Shown here piece by piece: positions 46,364 through 57,500 of a stretch of DNA of 64,000 bases (positions within the stretch are counted from its first letter, which is position 1; every line of letters begins with the position of its first letter). Under the pieces are notes generated by a model. The model saw nothing but the letters and a program-made list of their open reading frames with translations. It was not told the origin of the DNA and made no database searches. The stretch is from Haliotis asinina. Its lineage: Eukaryota > Mollusca > Gastropoda > Lepetellida > Haliotidae. Position numbers and translations under genes: made by a program. The stretch lies in NCBI RefSeq assembly GCF_037392515.1, contig NC_090291.1, positions 26,584,001-26,648,000 on the forward strand. The letters run 5' to 3'.

Positions 46364-48450
46364 CAGCCAAGTGTATTCATCCAGATTACTTGCCCGCCTG
46401 CTTGACACAACACAGTCACTGCGCTGGCTCACCTAATACTTGTCAAGCAGTAGTACAAGTTATTTCAGCTGCAGCAAATGAAGCACTTGTAAAATATCAT
46501 TTATTCATTGTGGCTAAAATGATCATACACAACTTACTGGAGAACTGCATTTACTTGTATAGCCTAACATTTGAATTTAGGAATCATGTTGCAATAGAAA
46601 CTGGGCATTATGTGGGGTCTGAATTTAATTTGTATATGTGCCAATGTTTATTCTATACTCATTGCATTTCATTATTATGATATCAGTGACTCATTTTGAT
46701 TTTAAGCTTGAGACATTGTTGAGACTCTCCAACTTAAGAGCTAATCATGGTTTTGATATCACTTTTGGTAACTGAAGTATTGTGCCAAAGTTTAGTGAGC
46801 AAAATAAAAATTAAGAAACTTCTAAAATATTTGATTAGGATGGAACTTTTGGATAATTCAGCTGTGGCATTGCTTTAAAAAGAAAAGTCAGATTGAGAGG
46901 AAATTGAAATTATCACTGGCTGGACCCAGGATCCAACATGTTAAGGTGTCAAACAATCACAACTAGAAGTTATTTCCCCTTACTTCAGAAAAACAGATTG
47001 AATTCACAAGTTTTCATTTGTTTCCAAATTTACATGACTGACACCTGGGGACTAGAGTAGATGTGATGCATTGCCTGTAAACATTATCCCTTTCTGCAAG
47101 TGGCAGTTTAGAAGTTGGTGTGATGAGGATGAAGACTTTATGGATAGACATAAAGTCTTCATCCTCATTATCCATGTTGCCTGAACTCATTCAGATGGAG
47201 AATCTCTGAAAACACAACATTTGTACAGAGAAGTCAGAAAATTGCTAGTTAATCAGTGAGCAGGACCAATTGTCATGTCAAGACCATGCAGGTATTGAAA
47301 CCTGGGCACATTTACAAAAGTGATCATAACTGGATCACGGATACAAGTGCGAGTATCCTTCATAAATATCATTACTAAACACAGCCTTACTGGAGAGAAT
47401 ACTGAACTAGACATATTATTTAGCCCTGTGATGAAGTCCTTAGAAAACTACATAATGTCAGTTAATGTGAGGAGATACAAGTTTTGTGTTTTGTTAGGTA
47501 GAGCTGGATCAGTGGATATATTATTGAATAATAGTGAATATAGTGTATTATAAATAAGATAGGACAGTCACCAGTACTCAATATGAGTCAATATAGGTTG
47601 CCATATAATATTTGTCCCACCTATTATTGAACATGTATATCATCATCATCACCAAGTATCATGTTTCCACGTTGTTACAGTTAAGAATTTACAGTGACAA
47701 ACGATGTAAGAAATCCCCTGTGAACCAGCAAAACAGAACAAAGACAAGTCGTTTACATTCAAATTCTGTTATTATGCAACGAGAGCTAGGTATACAAAGT
47801 CACAAGTCAATATAACAATGCTGATTACAAATACAATTCAAGAGAGACAAAATGTAAGTCAATGGTCACAAAATACAATATAGCAAACTCACCAAAATCT
47901 TGGTGTGAGAGAGAACAGCTATGGCAAAAAGCAAACACAGCGATCGTGCCACAGCAGATAATGGTGTTTACGGGCTTTCAAGTGATGGCGGTGATGTGAA
48001 TGAGTGTGAGTGTAGCCCTCAACATGGAAGCCAGCCTTTATATATATTTACAAAGTCATTTCGCGAAAGTTCGGGCACAAACGAACATCGTCAACACTGT
48101 AGAATGGTCTCAAAACAGTATCCCGTAAGTGAACATCACAAAATAGAAGCAGATAAATTCCGAAAACCAGAATCATAAAAGTGTTGACCAGCTATTAAAA
48201 CGAAATGTGACCCATCATATTTAATATTCAATACACTAAATGTTGTGACCCAATAATAATTATTACTGAATTAATAACAAAATATACCGGAAATACACCC
48301 TCGAAACAACATGGACTTTGTAGTATTTTCTTGTGCTACACATAGTGCTGCATCCAAGGCAGGAAGTGACAACAGTCAGCGCTGCTCCTCTTACAAACAC
48401 AGTCAGCTTACTTTAAGTGATTAATTTGCTTTTGTTTTGTTCTGTTTTAG
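46364..48450. other. Intergenic DNA upstream of the fusion gene
   Basis: No coding exon was recognised. A perfect 18-bp-stem hairpin (ATGAGGATGAAGACTTTA, 10-base loop, complement) lies at 47123-47168. An acceptor-like TTCTGTTTTAG ends at 48450, so an upstream non-coding first exon of the fusion gene probably lies in this stretch. Which of the short open frames, if any, is transcribed cannot be told. Confidence 0.4.
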
Positions 48451-48513
48451 TGTAAATCATATGGTAATCAAAGACCAGCCTAAGACTGCACTGGAAACTG
48501 AAGAGCGATCAAC

Positions 48514-51500
48514 ATGAGGAACTTGACTGGTCTTCTCCGAGGGGCCCGTTTCATAGGTAGTCAAGTGTCAAGACGGGGTCCAAGACATCATATTCCAGGT
48601 TGGTTTTCTAGTTGCTCTCAGTGAAGGGAAGGTTTGTGTGATCTGATAAAACCTCATAGTCAGTTAGTCAGTCAGCTTCAATTAATTCAATGATTCACAC
48701 ACTCAGCCAGGTCAATCATTGTGGTCACCTGATTCACACAATCAGCCATAGTCCTGGCATACACACTACTCAAGAAAAGAAATGCATAGCTGAAAATCAC
48801 CATATACCGATATAAGAGACCCCCACCACATGCACTAGTCTCTGGAGAACTGCAACTTGACTTCTTGATCTTCTTTCCTTTACGAGTCGGCACATGAACA
48901 GTCCATCCACCAGGCAGAGGTGTTCTTTTTCGGTGGCATCTCGAACCGTAGACAGGAATCATTTCTCCAACACTTGGCAAATTGAGTAGCAGCAGTCTGT
49001 TCTTCCCCTCATATTTTGCTATGAACAAACATTTTGCAGTAGATTCCCTTTGGAATGTCTGCAGCTTTTCAGTGTTCATTGCACAGAGGTATGCCACTTC
49101 CATGTCCTTGGGCCCACCATAGTTGGGCAATGGTGTGTCCCAAACATTGTTCTGACATCCCTCAGGTGGCTTCGCTGTTCCCACTACCTGCCAGAATGTA
49201 CAAGAATGTGTCTGCTCACATGGACATTTGTCCGCCAATTAATTTGTCTAGGAGGAGTTTGTGTCAAAGGCATCCAAAAGTATCTGAAGACATAGAGTTT
49301 CTCTAGATGTATTCAAATGCACCTGTTCTTGTTTGTGAAATAAATAGGGATTTTGCTTTGTGAGTCAGAACCATCATTGTCTGTACTAGTCTATACTACT
49401 CCTTTCTGTACATCATTTGTTATGACCCACCTTATGGACAATGCATGTTCTAGAGTGTTCTCTTTGTCACTGTCCTGTATCACTCAAAATTACTGGTATA
49501 GCTACATGGTGATTTTCAGTTATGTATTTCTCTATAGGAATTTTGCTTTGTGAACCAGAACCATCGTTTATCTATACTACGAAAGGTGAAGGTCACAGAG
49601 CAGTCAGTATCTTGTGTGATCACCATCAGCATCAATGGTTGTCTGGCATTAGCCTCCAATAGGTTGGATCAGATTCCAGATGAACTTTCCAGGAATGTTC
49701 TGATATTTACACAAAGCAAGAATCAGAGCAGCTAAGGTCTGCAGCAGATGATCACGCTGTCTCACACATTCATCTATTCCGTCCCACAAACGTGGTTCAG
49801 ATCTGCTGAATGGAAGGGCCAGAAAAAACCTGAACGTGCTGAGCAGAAAAATCTTTCATTTGTTGGAAAATGATGTTCTGACAGTTTGTGGATAGAGTGA
49901 TGTGAGGCCTGGATTTCATCGCAGTAACATTGAGCTGTAGTTTTGACTTGAACATGAATAAGATTGGTTCCTTTCGTATGAAAGGCCTACCCAAATCATA
50001 ACACTAAGTTCACCACAAATCTGTCCATTTCCTGTATGCAAACTGGGAGTATACCGTTTATGACACCCTCTGTACACACATGCTTTTCTGTCATGATGCC
50101 TGAGGATATACTGGACACATACATGACATTTCTTCAGCTTTGTAATAATCACTGAGATAGTTTCAACACAACTGTCTACATTGCTGCTGCTGCTGATGTG
50201 ACAGGAAAGGTGCCAGCAAAGGTCTCCCTGGATGAATACCTGCCTCATGGAGACAGCTCCTGATGGTTTGGTCTGAGATTGTTTCAATGTCTATCAAATG
50301 GGGACTACCGGGCCAAGAACAAGCATTTGTCATTCAATACTGTATGTGCTGATGCCAAAGCTTTCCTATGGTAGTTTAAGGCACATTAAATTGCCTTGAC
50401 ACTGCTGACTGTGATGCACCTTCTTCGAGATGACTAATTGCATTGTTGCGATGTGCCTCAGCAAGTCAAGGCAAAATTTACATTTGTCATCTGCTGCTAA
50501 AACAATCAATTCTCTTGTTTTTCATTGCTAGTGTTGCACAGATTATGCATGCAAAAGAAACTGCAAGAATCACATCAGATTCATGCTCTATTACCTTTAT
50601 TGAGAAAAACATATTTGGTTACGTTTGGCAACAGGTTTTCAGTGGCAATGGACTCAAACTTGGAAATGGTTGGATGGAATAATCACCATAGACATACTGA
50701 TTAGACACAAAGTTTTTATTCATTTTTGAAACATTACATATAAAAAACTGGCTAGGTGTGTCTTTTAGTCGTATATGTATGAGAAGATTAAGAAGAGTCT
50801 AATCACTTCTGCCAAGTGTTTGTCTCACAGATAGTTGTGGTGAATTTCCTTTCTCCTATAATATTACAAAGTGTAATATTGAGGTTCAAGACATGGCCTC
50901 GTGGCTACAGACAATCCTACGTACAAATATAGCTGAGTCATGTAAGGCAGATAGGAAAACAACAAGCTTGAATGACAACTCTAAGTGATATACAGGTCAT
51001 GTTAGCATAGCAGGCTTGTGTTGTTCTGATGGAATCTCTTGTCATTCTCGATTACTCAGCATGGAAATTTCCAGATGGTCATGCTAGTCCCAAGTTCTAG
51101 TAATGGACCTGATGACTGTTACAACTTCTATGGAAGTGCCCTGGGCCAGGTGCCTGCAGAGGAGAACATATGTAGCTCTTACTGTCACATCTGTCCATGC
51201 CACATACACAGAGGTGCTGTTTAAACAGTTCTCAGCTACTAAAATCCACCAATATTGTACCTTTGTTTAATGACCCATGAACATGGTCTCACTTACAGTC
51301 ATCTCCTCATCTAATTTGTCCATTGAATGCAGTGTTTTTGTAGATGTTCATATAATACAGGAATTTTAAAATGTTGTTTTAAGAAATTTTACCTTTAATT
51401 ATCTTTAATTAACAGGTCAAGTATACAGGAAAAGGGGCTGAAATTATGTTGCTAAAATATATTGTTCTAGATTTATTTAGTTGGTGTAGATTTCCTACAC

Positions 51501-54500
51501 AGAAAAATGCATATACATTGAAAAAAACACACACTGTATGACTGACTTCCAGACCAAACATATTCCATATTACTTGTCGCTGAGAGTTTTGTTATATGGA
51601 CGATTGAGCTGTTTTAATGTTTTGTTAGTGGATTGAATAGTTTATGAGATGGACAAATGAGAAATTTGTGAGATGGGTGATCGAGCAGTTTGTTCGATTT
51701 GGGGATTGAGTTTGTTAGGTGGACAATCTAGGAGTTTGTTAGATGATTGAGAAACTTGTGAGACAAATGGGTATTTTCTTTGACTTATTATGTATATGTA
51801 CATATAATTCTATGTGGAAAGCCATGGTTAGTTTGAAGTATCCAATGAAATTTGATACCCAGTTTTTTCTAGCATTCATCATTGTCATTTTTCTTGAAGA
51901 GAAATATTGTTTCCATAGTAAACCAGATGCATATCAGAATTGTGACTGAAAATACGTACTGGCAGTACATGACTTAGGCTAAATAAAAAAGTGAAATGTT
52001 TCTTGGGCATCGGTGCGTCACTTTTATATGTGCACGTAACAAGTTTTTGTTGCCATTTAAAAAGACAATTTTGACTTTGCTGCGTTCTGATCATCCATTA
52101 TTCCACTAGAAGAATGAGTGTCTGTAAGGACAACTCATTAACACATCCTAAACTTCCCAAGCTGTATTTCTTAGAGAAAAAATAAAAACAAAAGTCCTAT
52201 CACCCTCGTCACTTTTGAAAAAATGTGCCCGAGAAACATTTCAGTTTTTTCATGCAGCCTTATGGAGCTCATATTTAGTGACTTGTTAATGTTAGTTGGT
52301 CTTGGGCATGTCATAAACTGAACAGAAACAGTCAAGTCAAGTGACAACAAAGTTTTGTGAACAACATGAGATGTCAAATTGCATTTTTTATATCTTTCAG
52401 CATGTCTGTCCCAACTATCTACCATTTGTTACGAAAAGCAACAAGAAAAATCTACAAAACGAGAGTTCCTTCAAGAAACCATAAAGAGTGTTTCGCACCG
52501 CAAGAGCAATATGAAGAAAGCAAAGTTGGTGATTTTCGACAAAGATGGGACTCTTATCTGCTTCCATACCATGTGGACACCATGGGCAAAAAATCTAGCT
52601 GCAAAGTATGTGTTTGCGTACTTGTTGGTTTTGTTAGTCATTTCATATGTTTTGATTCCTCATGTTATGTGGTTTTAGAGCTGTTTTGATAACTGTGATT
52701 GACAGGGATTGTGTGAAGGTTATGTTTGTCATAGTCAATACAATCACAACTCTATCACAGAAATATGATAATAATTGTCAACCCACAATGTCAACATGTC
52801 ACCAAGCATGCTCATTAGAACCGTCTAATAGTCATTTCTGTTACCATTTTTACCTCTGTTGTATAGCATAAGGATGTCATTATCTACCTTACCCACAACA
52901 CTCAACAGGGTTGTGGGTGTAGTGAGTTTCAATATTAGCTCACCTGAAGTGGACACTGATCTAGAGCAATTCCCTGGGACTGGGTTTTGGTTTTGCAATT
53001 CTTGTTTCTCAGCGCCTGCCCAGACGATTTCTCATAAATCTTGATAGGGTTGCAACCTCTGCTCCACAACTGATAGTAAAAGGGTGTATCCTAACACTGT
53101 TCAGCAAAGATGAAATACAGTTTCACCTAGACACACGCATGCACTCATGCATGCATGCACACAGGCATGCATGCAGGCACGCACGCACACACGCACATGC
53201 CATTAAAAAACTAACAGGTCAACAACAGTTTTAGGATACGAAAGGAACTTAACTGTTGCATAAGAAACACATGTACACATTTAGAGTGCATTCACCATCT
53301 TCCAGGTGTTAGTCTTGAGCTTTAATGAAGTATTTGTTTTCTTCTAGTATGGCAAAGTCCAGTGGCCTTGACATTGAGGAGAAGATATTTGATACCCTTG
53401 GCTTCTGCCACAAGTCGAATCGAGTCTTACCTGGACTCCTTGCAGAAAAAACCACCCCAGAGATAGCAGTGGAGCTGGAGAAGGTGCTTGTTGGAGAAGG
53501 CCTGACTCTTGAAAGAGCCAGGGAAGTGATCAAGGAAAGCTGGGTAGAGGGAGATGTAGGGAACCCAGATGTCCTAAGGACAACCACAGACCTGAGAACC
53601 TTGTTTAGGATTCTGAAGAGCAATGGGATGAAGATTGCCATCTGCACATCAGATAACCGTACAGGTACATTGAGCACCCTAAGCCAACTGGGTCTCAATG
53701 ACTATGTTGATTGTGTTGTCTGTGGAGATGACCCTAACATGCAGCCCAAGCCTAATCCCCACAATGCCTGGAAGATTTGTGAAGCAGTGGGTGTTGATCC
53801 ATCAGACACGGTGATGGTGGGAGATACAGTTGCAGATGTTGGGATGGGAAGGAATGCCAACCTGGGATGGAGCGTTGGTGTTTTGAGTGGAGTGTGTGGT
53901 ACTGAGGAACTCCTGGCTCTCTCAGACCACGTGGTAAAGAATGTGAAGGATCTTTTGCCTCTCATCCTGCCATATGACAAGTGGAAGGAGTACTATGCCT
54001 ACTCTGCCAATGATCGCATTCTGATTGAACCTCACTCCCTGGAGGAAGCGTGCAGAGATGTTAGGGACCGCCAGGTGGACAAGAAGATGGACTTGGTCAT
54101 CTTTGACATTCATGGTACACTGTTGTGTACACACAGTAGACACACAGAATGGCTGGAGAGATTAACAGAAAGGTAGGAACTGTTTATGGTTTTCTGTGTT
54201 CTTTAAAGGTCACATGCAACGTAAAACACAACTTTGCAGATTCTGATACCTTTCGGTATGCACTTACTGAAACAAATCATAAAAAATGCCAATTCAACCT
54301 ATAAAGTTGAAAAAAATGTGATGAACAAAAAGCCAGCGAAATTGGAGTTCAAACGTTTCACTGAATTCCCCCCAGCGCTGGGGGAAAAACTGGTTTCAAC
54401 AGGTGTGCTGCGCTGCGTCCATAACGCATGCGCAGTGAATAGGTTCGTGGAGCTTGAAACAGTATGCATGCCCAGCGTCTGAGGTCGTGAGCAGTAGTCT

Positions 54501-57500
54501 AATCTTGGTTGTGTACACAAACAAGTAAATAATCTACTCATTACGTAAAAAAACTTGTTCATTGTGGTAAGCAGTCTCTGTCACAGAGAAAGCTCAGTGT
54601 CTGGTTTATTCACACCTATATGTCTGTCTGCCTGTCTGCTAAAGACAACATGCAATACACAGCTTCAATCATTGACCACGTGCAATTTGAACTTATCACC
54701 TATCAGACAATATGACATAAAGAAAATAAGTTGATTTATGACTCGTGCACCCGAGTCCCGTCTCTGCCACATTATGTAATTAGGCATGTGTGATACACAT
54801 GACGTTTTTATGTCTGTGGGTTGCAAACAAACTACATTCATTTTTTTCGGATGACTGGATCTGACGGAAACTGGTGCAAACTCTTGTCAGTTTCAAGTCC
54901 TGCTTTGTACTTGGACGAATGACAGATTCCAGCCACGCAGTAGTTTACCATCTCTACTGAGATGATTTTTGATTGGATCAAATGCAAATTCAGAGAACAT
55001 GTATTGTCCAAACCCAACATCTCTATATACATTTTTCATGGATAACGACTTCTTTTAGTGTATATGATTTTGTTTGACAGTATATGAATCCATACTGAAA
55101 CGACGCATCAAGTACACAAAAAGAAGTTGTTATCCATAAAGAATCTTACTTTCTTGTGACTGGCTATACTTCTAAAATGCCCATCAAACAGATCATCTGT
55201 CTGTACACACAATGAACCCTAAGCATATCAGCAAATGAAACAGCCAATCAGAAGCCGTCGTTACACTTGAGCGCATATCCACCCGCTATGACTGGGTTCG
55301 GTCTCCCGAGGGCTTTGTTTCGGGGGAAGTAAGCCCAAGTACAAAATACTGCACTTTTGAATCGCGATTGTACACTTATAATTTTGTTTATTTGTTTTTT
55401 TTAAAGCAGCAATGTATATTATATGTCATGAATAAGTGATAAATGTGTTTTAATTATGTTTGATTTTTTGGTTGCATGTGACCTTTAAGTAAAAAATTAA
55501 TATAAAAACAATTATTAGCTTGAAGAATCCACTTGTCAAGGACTGGTTAATGTAACATCATTCTTCGAGCGCAAGGAAGATTGTTAATTATTATTATTAA
55601 ATTGTGTCATCAAAGGCTATGTGACAATGATCATATCCAGCCTAATTACAGCACAGGGTACCAACACAGCCAGAAGTTTCCCATCATGAAGGACTTTGAT
55701 AACTAATGTCAGATGCTTCCAAGTAACTACTTGGGTAAAGGTCATCAGCCATTATAGTCAAGGTTAAGATATTGATGGACATTTAATTGCTTTTCATTTA
55801 CCAATCATAACGGTAGCTAAACTTCAGATGATAATTATGACAATGGACTGAATTTATATCAGTGTTCAGGGAGTCAACATCACATGATTAGGGGAATAAT
55901 GTGCTTTAGTTCGTTTGTTTGCAAACATTCTACATTTGATGGTATTTCATGAAAATTGGAGAAGAGTGAATTAGAATTGATTTCCTTTAATTTTATGGTA
56001 TGTATTGAAACAAAATCAAGATATCTTACAATGATCAATATGATTGCAGTGATCAATATTCAACAAAAAGTATCCTTTGTAATATATGTCGTCTGTGCAG
56101 TGTAAATAACCTCAATGCTAAACTTCTTTCTCTTCAGGCTTGAACAAATCACAGGCATGAAGCTGGCCAATAAGGTGTTTGATGTCATGGGGGCATGCCA
56201 GAGTTCAAGGAAACTCCAGAGTGGTGTCCTTGCTGAAGGCTCCTGGCATGAGGTGAAATCTGCTCTTGTCAAGTTCCTGACATCAGAAGGCTTCTACTAT
56301 GAAGAAGCCATCCTTATCATGAATCAAGCTTGGCAGGACAGTGAGGTCATCTTGACTACTAAACCAAAATCACTTGACAAAGATGTGAAAGAAGTCTTTA
56401 AGAACCTCAAGCTAAGTGGTGTGAAGATTGCTATTTGCACTGGGTCACCTAGAGAAACTGCCATCCGTGATCTCATGGGACTTGACGTGCTCAATTATGT
56501 CGACATGATGGTTTGTGGTGATGATCCCCATAGTCAACCCAAACCGTCTGCACACAATCTCAAACTTATCTGTGATGAGCTAAAGGTTGATCCGTCTTCT
56601 GTATGTGTAGTTGGGGATACAGTGTCAGATCTACATATGGGATCATTAGCCAATGTTGCCTCAAAGATCGGAGTCTTGTCAGGAGTGGGATCACATTCCG
56701 AACTAAAACCCCATGCTGACTTGTTAGTTGATGTGGTGAGTGAGATCCTGCCCCACGTTGTGTCCAGTGGGGTTGCTGGAGTGAAGGGGTCTGGTGGTTC
56801 CACTGGCAGAAGACTCTTTAGTACCTCAGTCAACTCGTCACCTTTCACCCAAATCAGAAGAAACCTGAGTAGAGTTGCTGCACTAAGGCTAAAAGCTTCA
56901 GAAGATAAACTTCCGACCTATGACTATGTCATTGTAGGTGCAGGATCTGCTGGCTGTGTTCTGGCCAACAGACTCAGTAAAGATCCTAATAACAGAGTCC
57001 TTCTGTTGGAAGCTGGACCAAAGGATGACAGTTGGAAAATTCATATGCCAGCAGCTTTGATGTATAACCTCTGTGATGATCAGTATAACTGGTACTACAT
57101 GACAGAGCCAGAGAAGGCTATGAACAACAGAGTCATGTACTGGCCTAGAGGCAGAGTATGGGGTGGATCATCCTCACTCAATGCTATGGTTTACATAAGA
57201 GGACATGCCTTTGACTATGACCGTTGGGAAAGGGAAGGAGCAGCTGGCTGGTCCTACGCAGATTGTCTCCCTTACTTCCGCAAAGCACAAACTCATGAAC
57301 TCGGATCTGATGACTACCGAGGAGGAGATGGACCACTTCATGTATCAAGGGGGAAAAGTAATAACCCTCTGTTCCAAGCGTTCATTGATGCTGGAGTTCA
57401 GGCAGGGTACCCATTCACAGACGACATGAATGGATTTCAGCAGGAAGGGGTTGGGTTCATGGATATGACTATTCATAAGGGTAAGAGGTGGAGTGCAGCT

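Larger units (their letters stand above)
48599..52400 (+). other. Intron 1 of the fusion gene
   Basis: This 3.8-kb intron lies between the presequence exon and the exon with HAD1 motif I. The donor is CCAG|GTTGGT (weak) and the acceptor TATCTTTCAG. It holds an antisense open frame (48687-49238), a decayed Tc1 element (about 49490-50692) and otherwise unassigned AT-rich sequence. A 50-base direct duplication starts with ATTTTGCTTTGTGA at about 49352 and 49537. Confidence 0.65.

Noticed and set aside
56534-56848. Antisense frames over the fusion gene (also 53309-53698 and 53702-53980)
   Set aside because: Shadows of the strongly coding + strand; no domain or splice support.
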